Part shown: one piece after another, positions 52,223-61,043 of the stretch
Numbering within the stretch: the first letter of the stretch is position 1
Layout: every line of letters begins with the position of its first letter
Source of the DNA: Cohnella abietis
GTDB lineage: Bacteria > Bacillota > Bacilli > Paenibacillales > Paenibacillaceae
Length of the DNA stretch: 64,000 nucleotides
Reading direction: 5' to 3'
NCBI RefSeq assembly: GCF_004295585.1
Contig: NZ_AP019400.1
Location: forward strand, 434,001 to 498,000
Program-made: the position numbers and the translations under genes
The notes under the pieces: generated by a model
Database searches by the model: none
The model's input: only the letters and a program-made list of their open reading frames with translations
What the model was told of the DNA's origin: nothing

Positions 52223-53237
52223 GTAGCTTGGGGAAAATAATTTATCCTGAACCGCTTCGGAGAGGCGATAGCATTGCTATTACTGCACCATCCAGTGGTG
52301 TTGAGAATGAGCTGCATCATTTATTAGAGAAATCAAAGGCCAATTTGAGGACCTTGGCTTTACTATAGTCGAAGGCCAATTCATTTGGACCAATGATAAA
52401 TGTGTTAGTGCCGATAAAGAGGCAAGAGTACGGGAATTAGAAAGCTTTCTAACGAACGACAGTATAAAGGCGATAATTCCTCCATGGGGAGGGGAGTTTT
52501 TAATGGATATCCTTCCCTTGGTCAACTGGGACTTATTAAGGAATCAAACCCCGAAGTGGATTCTTGGATATTCTGATATCAGCACTTTTACATTTGCATA
52601 TACTTTATTAACAGGACACGCTACTGCGCATGGCCCCAATTATGTTGATTTGGGTGCGGAGCAAATAGACAATACGACCGCCCGATGGCTAGATGTACTT
52701 AGCACCGAGCACAACAAGCATGTGAGACAAACCTCTTCCTTGCTACATTGTTCTTCGTGGGGAAACCCACTCGATAGGGAAACTAGATGGGAGATACTTG
52801 GTGATAAGGCTAGCGAGCGTTATAGTGGTAGGCTAATTGGTGGTTGCCTAGATACGATCTCTATACTAATAGGGACCAAATTCGCTCCAGTAGAGCAGTT
52901 TACAACAACATACTGCCAGAGCAGTGGACTAATTTGGTATTTAGAAAGCTGTGAGATGAATGCTGCGGATATTTACAGGCACTTATGGCAAATGAAAGAA
53001 TCCGGCTGGTTTCATCACACGAATGGTGTTCTTATTGGAAGAGCAGCAGGTTACTCGCATAGTAAAAATTTTGAATTGATTGATGCTTTAACGAGCATAT
53101 TTGCCCCTCTCCATATTCCAGTTATTTATAACGTGGATATCGGTCATGTTCCACCCCAGATAACAGTGATTAATGGCTGCTTGGCTGAGGTGAAATGTTC
53201 TGACGGAAAAGGGGAAGTTTCTCTGATTCTATCTTGA
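52219..53237 (+). pseudogene. LD-carboxypeptidase (S66, LdcA/MccF-like), frameshifted
   Basis: The N-terminal part reads YPEPLRRGDSIAITAPSSGV and on to KSKANL in one frame, then stops at about 52366. The expected sequence (EDLGFTIVEGQFIWTNDKCV and on to the end) continues in another frame, which needs one extra base near 52345-52350. Downstream all three S66 active-site positions are present: Ser in LGYSDIS, Glu in LESCE and His in IGHVPP. Such enzymes cleave LD-peptide bonds in muropeptides or inactivate microcin C-like compounds. The gene is otherwise complete, so either a recent single-base loss or a sequence error. Confidence 0.85.
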
Positions 53238-53238
53238 C

Positions 53239-54303
53239 CTAATTCTTAATTTTTTCTTCTTCGGCTTCCATTTTTTCGACCTCTTCCCGAACTCGCGGGG
53301 CGACTTCCGTTCCCAATAGTTCGATGGCTTTCATAACATCGTCATGCGGCATCGTGCCAACAGGTAAATGCAGAAAAAATCGGGAGAAGCCTAAATGTTT
53401 GCGCATGAAAATAATTTTATTGGCCACCGTTTCGGAATCGCCTACGTAAAGTGCGCCTTCTAAACTGCGTGAGGCATCAAAGCTTGAACGGGTATATTGT
53501 CCCCAACCGCGCTCCTTACCAAAATAATTAAACGATGCCTGCGTGGGTGGGAAATACTTGTCCACCGCAAGCGACGTACTCTCCGCCACGAAACCCAGTG
53601 AGTGTACGGCTATTTTTAATTTCGATACATCATGTCCTGCTCGAGCAGCAGCTTTTTTATAGAGTGGAACTAGCGGAGCAAATTGTAACGGACTCCCGCC
53701 TATAATGGCTAAAACAAGAGGCAGTCCAAGTGTCCCCGCTCTTATGACTGATTCCGCGTTCCCACCACTGCCAATCCAAATCGGTAAAGGGTTCTGGACC
53801 GGACGCGGATACACACCAAGATTCGTAAAGGCTGGTCGATGCCCTCCTTTCCAAGTGACTTTCTCCGAATCCCTTAATTTTAGTAATAGTTCTAATTTCT
53901 CCTCGAATAGCTCTTCATAATCTTTTAAATCGTATCCAAACAAGGGAAACGCATCGACCATAGAGCCACGACCCGCAATAATTTCAGCACGTCCATTTGA
54001 AATTCCATCGAGTGTGGCAAATTGCTGGAACAATCGTACGGGATCCGCAGCGGAGAGCACTGTAACCGAACTGGTTAAGCGTATATTTTTTGTCCTGGAT
54101 GCCGCGGCTGCTAGCACAACGGCAGTTGCCGAATCCGCAAATTCCTTACGATGATGCTCTCCGACGCCAAATATATCCAACCCGACCTGATCGGCGAGGA
54201 CGATTTCTTCCACAACCTCACGCAATCGCTGCGAATGACTTATAGTTTCACCCGTATGAACATCCGGAGTCGTTTCAACAAACGTGTCTACACCTATTTC
54301 CAT
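53239..54303 (-). CDS. Luciferase-like flavin-dependent oxidoreductase
   Basis: An FMN-dependent monooxygenase-fold enzyme of 354 residues (TIM barrel): GVGEHHRKEFADSATAVVLA at the flavin site, LTSSVTVLSAADPVRLFQQF, RAEIIAGRGSMVDAFPLFGY and PIWIGSGGNAESV. It belongs to the group of LLM proteins related to YhbW/alkanal monooxygenases; the substrate is unknown. It follows a MarR gene by 42 bases on the same strand, and both probably belong to a DoxX-MarR-oxidoreductase operon. GGGGGG precedes the ATG. Converges with the carboxypeptidase gene with one base between stops. Confidence 0.88.
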   Translation of the reverse strand: MEIGVDTFVETTPDVHTGETISHSQRLREVVEEIVLADQVGLDIFGVGEHHRKEFADSATAVVLAAAASRTKNIRLTSSVTVLSAADPVRLFQQFATLDGISNGRAEIIAGRGSMVDAFPLFGYDLKDYEELFEEKLELLLKLRDSEKVTWKGGHRPAFTNLGVYPRPVQNPLPIWIGSGGNAESVIRAGTLGLPLVLAIIGGSPLQFAPLVPLYKKAAARAGHDVSKLKIAVHSLGFVAESTSLAVDKYFPPTQASFNYFGKERGWGQYTRSSFDASRSLEGALYVGDSETVANKIIFMRKHLGFSRFFLHLPVGTMPHDDVMKAIELLGTEVAPRVREEVEKMEAEEEKIKN

Positions 54304-54345
54304 TTTATATCCCCCCTAAATGTAAAATTGAAGTAAATCCTTCTC

Positions 54346-54831
54346 TTAGAAAGAATTCGACTCATCCTTTGTAGCAATGCCTTCACGGTTCTTGATGCCA
54401 TAACCAATTTTCTTCAGCACATGAATAAGTTCGAGCTTCTCCTCATCTGTCGCAAAGGACATATTGTCAGAGATTAACTGAACATGCTTTGGGAAGATAT
54501 TATCGAAGTAGCTTCGTCCTTCCCCCATTAGTGCTACATTCGTTTTGCGTCGATCTCCCGGTATTGGAAGTCGTTCTACGAACCCCTTCTTCTCCAGCTT
54601 ATCTACCACATAAGTGATGCTCCCGCTTGGAATCGCAAAGGTTTCGCTTATTTTCTGGATCGGATGCGGACCTTTATTGTATAGAAACTCGAGAATTTGG
54701 AAGGTTTCTCTGTCAAGGCCATAGCTCTCAATATCGCGTTCTAAGCTCCCGTAGAGAGCATTCGCCATGTTCCTAAATACGCGTAAAAGTCTTAAATCAA
54801 GAGCGTTACCCTCAGCATCACGTTCAGTCAT
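54346..54831 (-). CDS. MarR-family regulator
   Basis: A winged-helix repressor of 161 residues with the family pattern ALYGSLERDIESYGLDRETF, then IPSGSITYVVDKLEKKGFVE as recognition helix and wing, RLPIPGDRRKTNVAL. AAGGTGG precedes the ATG. It sits 15 bases after a DoxX-like gene and before a flavin oxidoreductase, the layout of MhqR/YodB-type regulators that respond to quinones or electrophiles; that ligand class is inference. Confidence 0.88.
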   Translation of the reverse strand: MTERDAEGNALDLRLLRVFRNMANALYGSLERDIESYGLDRETFQILEFLYNKGPHPIQKISETFAIPSGSITYVVDKLEKKGFVERLPIPGDRRKTNVALMGEGRSYFDNIFPKHVQLISDNMSFATDEEKLELIHVLKKIGYGIKNREGIATKDESNSF

Positions 54832-54846
54832 TCTACTACCACCTTC

Positions 54847-55200
54847 TTATAGTGTGTTCCAGTTCAAGCTTATTACAGCCAGTGCAAGGACCAACAGAAT
54901 GCAAGGCATCAATGCTTTGGCTGCTGGATCTTTGACAAGAATCAAATGAACAAGAACCGCAAAAAACATCGTAACTGCCATTAATATTCCGCCTATTGCA
55001 GCATAGGGATCAATCCAAATTCCAATAATAATAATAGCGGCCGAAATGACTTCGACCAATCCCGTAAAGATTCTCGTCGAGGGTGACAACTTATATCTCT
55101 TAAATTCATCTACCATCTGTTTACTGCCGAATTTACTAAGACCAAATATCAAAAACCCAATTCCTAAAAAACTCTGTAGTATGACTGATAAAATATGCAT
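54847..55200 (-). CDS. DoxX-family membrane protein
   Basis: A four-helix membrane protein of 117 residues (LQSFLGIGFLIFGLSKFGS; VISAAIIIIGIWI; ILMAVTMFFAVLVHLIL; MPCILLVLALAVISL). DoxX-like proteins are often under MarR control and linked to quinone or thiol stress. First gene of its operon, with AAAGGAG before the ATG and a consensus promoter about 60 bases upstream. Confidence 0.85.
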   Translation of the reverse strand: MHILSVILQSFLGIGFLIFGLSKFGSKQMVDEFKRYKLSPSTRIFTGLVEVISAAIIIIGIWIDPYAAIGGILMAVTMFFAVLVHLILVKDPAAKALMPCILLVLALAVISLNWNTL

Positions 55201-55263
55201 CTAATTACCACTCCTTTTAAACTATTATTATTTATCCTAAAATTATTTAATCTAACAATATGA

Positions 55264-55292
55264 AATATACTATTATGATTTCTCTTTGTCAA
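55264..55292 (-). promoter_or_regulatory. Sigma-A promoter of the DoxX-MarR operon
   Basis: On the minus strand TTGACA, 17 bases, TATATT. Confidence 0.82.
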
Positions 55293-55407
55293 CATAAAAA
55301 CCATCCTCCTTAGATATTTCACTAAAAAGGAAAAGTGCCATTCATTACAGAATTAAAAGAGTCATAATAGTAATAAACTGGGAACGTTAGTAGGAGGGAT
55401 GATCCAG

Positions 55408-55881
55408 ATGTCAGAAGATTCACATATTCTGCCGAGCAACACTTTGAAATGTATTTGTTCGGTATATGTACCGGTAAAGAAACCTTTACAATCGGTAGAG
55501 TGGTGGCAACAGAATTTTGGGCTGAAATATGCGGTGCCTTACAACCCGGCGGAATCTCAAGCGATACTAAAGCTTGCCGACGGGCAATGGCTGCATTTGG
55601 TGGAAACCGAAGGGGAGATCGATAACCCATTTCCTAATAAGGCAGGTTATCCAATGTTCAGATTTACGTTCGAGGTAAGAGAAATAGAGCTGGTATACGA
55701 TCGTTTGCAGTCTAATGGAGTGAAAATAGAAGATCTCGAGGATAGAGGAAGCTGTGGTATTAACTTTGTATTTTACGACCTTGATGGCAATAAGTTTGAT
55801 GTTAATGAAGTCGTTAATGTACATCGAACGCCTGAAGAAGCGGACAAGGTAAAGGCTCATTTATTCCATACTGCTCAATAA
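55408..55881 (+). CDS. VOC-family (glyoxalase-like) protein
   Basis: A small protein of 157 residues with one complete VOC module pair: VYVPVKKPLQSVEWWQQNFG, LKLADGQWLHLVETEG, FTFEVREIELVYDRLQSNGV and FVFYDLDGNKFDVNEV. It is not closely related to the two VOC proteins of the sugar locus. The ATG at 55408 is ten bases after AGGAGG; another ATG at 55399 is too near. Divergent from the DoxX operon and convergent with the FhuF-like gene. Confidence 0.8.
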   Translation: MSEDSHILPSNTLKCICSVYVPVKKPLQSVEWWQQNFGLKYAVPYNPAESQAILKLADGQWLHLVETEGEIDNPFPNKAGYPMFRFTFEVREIELVYDRLQSNGVKIEDLEDRGSCGINFVFYDLDGNKFDVNEVVNVHRTPEEADKVKAHLFHTAQ

Positions 55882-55890
55882 AATCATATT

Positions 55891-56694
55891 TCAGCTGCCA
55901 CAGCTTACCCGCATAGACTCCCTATCCTTTTCCTTTAACCGTGGGCAAGTATAACAGTAGTCGGATCGTGCACCCAAGCGATAAGCAAGGCAACAGGCCG
56001 TTTTTACTAACAGCTTTTGATCCGGGTTGACCGGGTCGTCAATGAATTTTAGTTTAATATCGAATGGGTTTTTGCGGAGCCCGAACGCACTAGCATCAAC
56101 GTCATGAGAAAGAATGTTAAATTGAGAAATGATATTTTCTTTGTATGCATTATCTGAAGCTGTTGCCAGCTCGTTTTCCCTTTGGTCATATAGAGCATAG
56201 ACGAGCTGTCCCCATAGTGGAATGACTCTCATTTGGGCTGCCTGGGATAAGATGAGCATTAAAGGTGTTACTTGTTCCTTGTAAAAGGAGCTTAGCAAGG
56301 CTTTGCACCAAGTGTGACGGTCCGTGTCTGGTGTGTCGATATACCGTGTTTCGATGATTTTAAACGAAAATAGGGGGTAATGTGTACCGGCATATAGCTG
56401 TACGGATAAATTCGATAATGATAAATCTAAAATCGGCCCATCGCTGTGGTACAACATCTGCTGTAGGGCACTGCACACTCCTGCAAACCAAGTACAGAAA
56501 AAGGCTGCACCTGTAGACCGTTCGCTTGCTGTAATAAGTGGGGCGTACGTGTCAATTAGGCGCACCATATTTTCTATGTTTAATAGTTCGGATGCTTGCA
56601 TGGTGAGCACGATGTTCTCAGGCTCATATAAAGTCAGAAAAAAGCTCTCTTCCAGCTGCTGAAAATCAATCGCACCCACTGCAAATCCTCCCAT
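55891..56694 (-). CDS. FhuF-like ferric-siderophore reductase
   Basis: A cytoplasmic protein of 267 residues. The C-terminus carries CCLAYRLGARSDYCYTC, the CC-x(10-11)-C-x2-C cluster that in FhuF holds a [2Fe-2S] centre and reduces iron in ferrioxamine-type siderophores. The N-terminal 200 residues fit the poorly conserved FhuF/IucA-like helical part. Its start overlaps the stop of the lipoprotein gene (TAATG), so it is translated with it, and it falls under the same Fur box. It probably releases Fe(II) from the siderophore brought in by that receptor. Confidence 0.85.
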   Translation of the reverse strand: MGGFAVGAIDFQQLEESFFLTLYEPENIVLTMQASELLNIENMVRLIDTYAPLITASERSTGAAFFCTWFAGVCSALQQMLYHSDGPILDLSLSNLSVQLYAGTHYPLFSFKIIETRYIDTPDTDRHTWCKALLSSFYKEQVTPLMLILSQAAQMRVIPLWGQLVYALYDQRENELATASDNAYKENIISQFNILSHDVDASAFGLRKNPFDIKLKFIDDPVNPDQKLLVKTACCLAYRLGARSDYCYTCPRLKEKDRESMRVSCGS

Positions 56695-57689
56695 TATTTT
56701 TTATTATTTTCAAAGGTATGAACGACATCGTCTATTGCGTTAATGTCTGCTAATGGAGACATACCTAGATTAAACCATTCATTGCCGCCCATGATGTGCA
56801 CCTGATTGTTCTTAACGGCTGTCATGTTCTTCCATAGCGAGCTATCCATCAATTCCTTATATCTATTCTTAACTTCTGCGTTGTCTTCATTGTTGAGCTG
56901 TAGAATGATATGGTCTGGATTATATTCAGGTATTTTTTCCAGAGAAATCGCAACGCTGAGTTCACTTTGTGGAAAGTCTTTAACCGGCTTCAGACCTAAC
57001 GTCTTATGGATGAAGCTACCGCGATCAATATTTTCACCGTAAATAATCAGATCCTTCTCCATAATCATCATGTACATGACTGTCTCATCCCCAACAAGGG
57101 TATGAAGCTTTTCTTTAGCTTCAGCTTCTTTGCGTTTCAAATCTTGAATGACCTGCTCTGCCTTATCTTGCTTACCGAGAACCTCAGCAATATCCCGCAA
57201 TTCATCACGCCAATCATCTCGTTGCGGTAAAAGCACAGTAGGGGCGATTTTGGAAAGCTGATCATAATCCTTATCGGCCCACCAAGTGGGAGCGATAATC
57301 AAGTCTGGAGTTGAGGCTAGAATCAATTCGAAATTAGGCGTTTTGGCAATCCCCATCTTTAACGTATCCTTCATCGCTTCTTTAATATAGGCAGGAAACT
57401 CTTCATGATAGTTTTGCACCGCAACTGGGACCACGCCCAGTGCATACAAAAACTCTGGATATACAACAGAAAGTCCAATGATCCTTTGAGGGTCAGTTGG
57501 TATGCTGATGTCACCCTTCAAGGTTTGTATAACACGCTGCTTATCGGATGCACCTTCACTGGGTTTACTGGAATCTCCAGATGCCGCGCTGGTGTTATTA
57601 GGCTCTTTGTTAGCAGATGAACAGGCAGAGCTAATTATCAGTAATAATGCGATAGCTATTCCTACAATTAAATGTGTGTTTCGGTTCAT
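56694..57689 (-). CDS. Iron-siderophore-binding lipoprotein
   Basis: A lipid-anchored binding protein of 331 residues with a lipobox (LIISSACSS, Cys near 22), a Ser/Asn linker and the FhuD/FeuA fold (IQTLKGDISIPTDPQRIIG; DLIIAPTWW; late NMTAVKNNQVHIMGG). AGGAGG lies ten bases before the ATG at 57689; longer starts upstream run through the Fur box and are rejected. Operon with the FhuF-like reductase; the permease must be elsewhere. The gene follows a Btr-like regulator. Confidence 0.9.
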   Translation of the reverse strand: MNRNTHLIVGIAIALLLIISSACSSANKEPNNTSAASGDSSKPSEGASDKQRVIQTLKGDISIPTDPQRIIGLSVVYPEFLYALGVVPVAVQNYHEEFPAYIKEAMKDTLKMGIAKTPNFELILASTPDLIIAPTWWADKDYDQLSKIAPTVLLPQRDDWRDELRDIAEVLGKQDKAEQVIQDLKRKEAEAKEKLHTLVGDETVMYMMIMEKDLIIYGENIDRGSFIHKTLGLKPVKDFPQSELSVAISLEKIPEYNPDHIILQLNNEDNAEVKNRYKELMDSSLWKNMTAVKNNQVHIMGGNEWFNLGMSPLADINAIDDVVHTFENNKK

Positions 57690-57737
57690 TCTCTGAAGTC
57701 CTCCTGAATATCTAATTATGTATGATAATCCCTTATT

Positions 57738-57756
57738 AAAAATGATTCTCATTATC
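57738..57756. promoter_or_regulatory. Fur box
   Basis: On the minus strand GATAATGAGAATCATTTTT, 16 of 19 matches, with TGATAAT-G-AGAATCA as a 7-1-7 core. It lies about 50 bases before the lipoprotein start. Confidence 0.78.
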
Positions 57757-57815
57757 ACATAACAGGAGTATAGTTGAATTTTGCTTTTCAGAATATTGAC
57801 GATCACGACATTATT

Positions 57816-59456
57816 TTATGTACGATCCCGCCATAGCTTCAGTGCTTCGTTTAACATTAGATCATGGGTGAAAGCTGTATATTCTATCCAAGGATACGAG
57901 GGAAGAAAGTCAACCCGTCTATTCCTGAATGCTTTCAGATCGCGCCATAGCTCAGAATGCATCAGTGTGTGCCAGTGTGATTGTGACAGGGCATCTTGAT
58001 CCACGATGAGCAATAGTCGATCCGCATCAAGAGCCGTCAGTTGAACAGGCGTTATTTGCTGATCAGTTTTCATAAGGTCGACACCTTGCGTGGGCACTAC
58101 TTGTAGATCATCGTAAAATACCGTCCCTAAGCTTCTGTTGCCTAGAACGTGATACCGATCTCCACTAATTCTTAGGATAAGGAGGCTGTCATCCTTGATG
58201 GTGTATCTCACTTGCTCTCTTACGAAACGGGCCTTACGTTCATATTTGTCTATCCAGATTTCCGCTGCGGCTGTTTGGTCCAGAAACTGTGAAATTGATC
58301 GTAAATGCACGCGCCAATCATTTTCCAGCCAAGGCACTAAGAACGTAGGTGCAATTTCTCTGAGCGCGGCCTGTTCCTCGGCAGAAACAAGGCAGTCAAT
58401 ACCTACAATGAAATCGGGATGTGCAAGCCTAAGCTCTTCCCTTTTTATTGAATCATTTGAACTGAGAGCTAATACCGAATTCGTGTGATACTTCCTCTGG
58501 TAATAGCCAGTCCATGGATGATCAGCGGGTGCGGCGCAGGGAGTGACCTGAAGAGCAATGAGTTGTCCAATGTTGGAGGGATGGTATGCAACGACTTTTT
58601 TTCGACTGTATTTCATGAAGGCAGCGGGAGGTATACCTGATACCTGTTTGAATTTGCGTCGGAAATAAATATCATCATGATAGCCAACATGTCGTGCAAT
58701 ATCTCGCAGACGATGCTCTCCACCCGTTCTCATAAGCTGTTGGGCTTGCTCAATGCGATAGGCTGTCAAATAGTCTATGGCACTGTAGGCAAACCTCTTC
58801 TTAAATAATCGCATAAAATGACGGGAGCTTAGCCCAGCTACCTTGGCAAGATGCTCTATCGTCAGTTCTTCTTGGTAATGCTGCTCGATATAAGCTTTCA
58901 CATATTCGAGGGCTCTTTCAGAATCATTTCCTTGCACCAGAAGGGCATCATGCAAGATCGTATGTAGTAATTCGTGAAAGAGAATTTGACTACGAAATCG
59001 TTCTAAACGATCCTCGTTTTGTAGGTTATGGCATATCGTTTCGCACAGAGCGTTAACGGATACTGGAGATGAAACGATAACCTCATCTTTAACCGGGAAC
59101 TGGCTGTCTCGCTTAACAATCGGCCTATCATCTACTGATAATCCTGTATCTTCAATGACGTCGAATCGCAAATAATACAGCCCACGCTCATCAAACGAGT
59201 GCGCCGAGGTTTCGATAAGCTGACCGGGGGTACAAATATACGCACTACCTTGTCTCAGCTCAATAAAGCGCCCGTCAACAGTTAACCAACCTTGACCGCT
59301 TCCTGCTATAATAAGAATATGTGATTCAATAAACTGAAGCCGTAATCCCCATTCAGTTACAGTATTATTAATATGTTCAATTTCCCGAAGCTTAAAGCAC
59401 ATGCTCTCGAGTGAAATATATTCCGTAGTTTTACTGTCCTTTTCCGGATTATGCAA
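57816..59456 (-). CDS. Btr-like AraC regulator fused to a siderophore-binding domain
   Basis: A cytoplasmic regulator of 546 residues from the proposed TTG start, equal in size to the one at 10339. A cupin-like part (AGSGQGWLTVDGRFIELRQG) is followed by two AraC helix-turn-helices (HLAKVAGLSSRHFMRLFKKR; DIARHVGYHDDIYFRRKFKQ) and a binding-protein domain without a signal (DFIVGIDCLVSAEEQAALRE; late LKAFRNRRVDFLP). The TTG at 59456 has GGTGAG six bases upstream; the frame continues to 59618 but that part is unlike the family and is antisense to a plausible small gene. It should activate the lipoprotein and FhuF-like genes when its siderophore is present. Confidence 0.85.
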   Translation of the reverse strand: MHNPEKDSKTTEYISLESMCFKLREIEHINNTVTEWGLRLQFIESHILIIAGSGQGWLTVDGRFIELRQGSAYICTPGQLIETSAHSFDERGLYYLRFDVIEDTGLSVDDRPIVKRDSQFPVKDEVIVSSPVSVNALCETICHNLQNEDRLERFRSQILFHELLHTILHDALLVQGNDSERALEYVKAYIEQHYQEELTIEHLAKVAGLSSRHFMRLFKKRFAYSAIDYLTAYRIEQAQQLMRTGGEHRLRDIARHVGYHDDIYFRRKFKQVSGIPPAAFMKYSRKKVVAYHPSNIGQLIALQVTPCAAPADHPWTGYYQRKYHTNSVLALSSNDSIKREELRLAHPDFIVGIDCLVSAEEQAALREIAPTFLVPWLENDWRVHLRSISQFLDQTAAAEIWIDKYERKARFVREQVRYTIKDDSLLILRISGDRYHVLGNRSLGTVFYDDLQVVPTQGVDLMKTDQQITPVQLTALDADRLLLIVDQDALSQSHWHTLMHSELWRDLKAFRNRRVDFLPSYPWIEYTAFTHDLMLNEALKLWRDRT

Positions 59457-59494
59457 GAATAACTCACCATCCTTTAAAGAAATGAAGTGTAGAG

Positions 59495-59701
59495 ATGAGC
59501 AAAAAGAGTGTATGGAATAAAGGCAAGCATAACGGTGGGGGCGGGGCAACGAAAAGTGGCAAAAGCTTTGTGCAGGCTCCTCCAACTGTTTCAACGGAAA
59601 GGAGCGCGAGTCCAACAATTAACAATAGTCCATTAAATAGCGTTAAACGGATGAATCGTGATAATTGGGTAGGAAGGCAGACTCGAGAAACTCCTAAATA
59701 A
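59495..59701 (+). CDS. Small basic hypothetical protein
   Basis: A protein of 68 residues (MSKKSVWNKGKHNGGGGATK, then a Ser/Pro/Thr-rich middle and NRDNWVGRQTRETPK). It looks like a disordered, basic polypeptide. I know no family. The ribosome site is weak (TAGAG). Support comes from its natural composition compared with the opposite strand, and from the proposed start of the divergent AraC gene 38 bases away. It may be a chance frame. Confidence 0.42.
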   Translation: MSKKSVWNKGKHNGGGGATKSGKSFVQAPPTVSTERSASPTINNSPLNSVKRMNRDNWVGRQTRETPK

Positions 59702-59736
59702 TAATTGGCAATGGAAATAAGTGGGCTAGTGAAGAG

Positions 59737-60327
59737 TTATTTCATAATATGGTCCAAATGATAGGATACGGCTTGCATGAACTCTTCCTTACTCCTGCTT
59801 TCGGGGAAAGTGGTGTAGTGTAAGATTAGGCCATCTGTAAGCGCATGAAGCCTTTTGGCCTCGTATTCTGCATTAATGCCTTCCTTCGTCAGCTTCATGG
59901 ACACCAGAAGATCAATCATTCTGCGAAACCCAGCATAGAGCTCCTCATGAACCTCACGGCTTAATGCACGAATGGTCGCATTGGAGACAGCCTTCCCCGC
60001 AAAAGCTAGCCATACCTCGGCTTCGGCTAGACGTTCCTCGTCAAGCGGTGAGAGCTCGGCGATAATCATTTCGATATCGTGACGAGGCTCCCCGTTGAAT
60101 GGCAGGCGTGCTATCCGCTCATTCACCCGTAGTGATACAAGCCTCATGGAGTAAGCAAGAAGCTCTTCTTGTGTATGAAAGTAATATCGAAGAGATCCCA
60201 GAGAAATCCCCATCTCATCAGCCACCTGACGCACGGATACGCCATCCAGTCCATCCCGGCGTATTACGCGCCAGGTGGCTTCTGCTATTTTTTCTTTCCG
60301 TTGGTTATGGTTCACGATTTTTGGCAT
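59737..60327 (-). CDS. TetR-family regulator, apparently leaderless
   Basis: A repressor of 196 residues with a clear helix-turn-helix (RDGLDGVSVRQVADEMGISL, then GSLRYYFHTQEELL) and a BetI-like C-terminal half. The first and only suitable ATG at 60327 follows a consensus TATAAT after just six bases, so transcription should start at or next to the A of the ATG and there is no room for a ribosome site. It is divergent from a membrane-protein gene across a 17-base inverted repeat that holds both promoters, so it probably represses both. Confidence 0.85.
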   Translation of the reverse strand: MPKIVNHNQRKEKIAEATWRVIRRDGLDGVSVRQVADEMGISLGSLRYYFHTQEELLAYSMRLVSLRVNERIARLPFNGEPRHDIEMIIAELSPLDEERLAEAEVWLAFAGKAVSNATIRALSREVHEELYAGFRRMIDLLVSMKLTKEGINAEYEAKRLHALTDGLILHYTTFPESRSKEEFMQAVSYHLDHIMK

Positions 60328-60331
60328 GGCA

Positions 60332-60375
60332 TTATTATAGCATGATTGCGTTTTAATACAATCGTGCTATAATAA
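60332..60375. promoter_or_regulatory. Mirror-image divergent promoters inside one operator
   Basis: Two 17-base arms (60332-60348 and 60359-60375) are complementary with one mismatch across ten bases. Plus strand: TTGCGT at 60346, 16 bases, TATAAT at 60368-60373. Minus strand: TTGTAT (60361-60356), 16 bases, TATAAT (60339-60334). Each arm holds the -10 of one promoter and part of the -35 of the other, so one bound repressor would block both. Confidence 0.82.
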
Positions 60376-60414
60376 CCCTAATTAATACAGTCGTTTTAAA
60401 AAGGGGTAAATAGC

Positions 60415-60945
60415 TTGACCGTTATGATTATAGGCTGCGAAATCGCATTCTGGGTATTCGTATTGGCAGGATTGGTGTGCCGCTACATCTTAAGGCTAAA
60501 AACCGTGGGGGCAGCCCTCCTGCTCTGTACACCGATTATAGATCTGATTCTCTTAGTGGTCACCGTAATCGATTTGAGAAATGGGGCGGATGCAAGTATC
60601 ACCCATGGTCTTGCTGCGGTGTACATTGGAGCATCCATCGGCTATGGCCATTCTATGATTAAGTGGGCAGACGTTAGATTTGCCAACCGATTTGCCGGAG
60701 GTCCGCCGCCGCAAAAAAAGGCCAAGTATGGAAGGGAACATGCTCGTAACGAAAGACTGGGCTGGCTAAGGCACTTACTATCGTGGGCTATAGGGTGCGC
60801 CATTCTATATGGAATGATATGGTTTGTAGATGAAGATGGTCGCACAGAAGGACTTCTTCAATTGACTCGCATATGGTCAATGCTACTGGGTTTAGACTTT
60901 CTGTATAGCTTTAGCTTCACATTGTGGCCTCGGAGACAGAAATAG
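60415..60945 (+). CDS. Integral membrane protein of unknown function
   Basis: A membrane protein of 176 residues with about five hydrophobic helices (near 4-25, 32-55, 62-85, 125-143 and 152-170) and a basic loop between the third and fourth. It starts at a TTG with AAGGGG eight bases upstream. I do not recognise the family for certain. It is divergent from, and probably repressed by, the TetR-family protein, which suggests a role in stress or transport. Confidence 0.75.
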   Translation: MTVMIIGCEIAFWVFVLAGLVCRYILRLKTVGAALLLCTPIIDLILLVVTVIDLRNGADASITHGLAAVYIGASIGYGHSMIKWADVRFANRFAGGPPPQKKAKYGREHARNERLGWLRHLLSWAIGCAILYGMIWFVDEDGRTEGLLQLTRIWSMLLGLDFLYSFSFTLWPRRQK

Positions 60946-60982
60946 GTCGCAGTAAACATGGAGTAGCGTAAGTTGGGGTTCC

Positions 60983-61010
60983 TTGTGTGCTTTCATAGTT
61001 TGGTTATGAT
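60983..61010 (+). promoter_or_regulatory. Promoter of the signal peptidase gene
   Basis: TTGTGT, 16 bases, TATGAT. Transcription should begin near 61017, which excludes the ATG at 61014 as the start. Confidence 0.6.
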
Positions 61011-61043
61011 AAAATGTTTGAAAAACGTAAGGGACGTGTGCAT

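Noticed and set aside
59456..59618. N-terminal extension of the third AraC regulator
   Set aside because: Composition is unlike the family, the size without it equals the other Btr-like protein, and a TTG with a good ribosome site lies at 59456.
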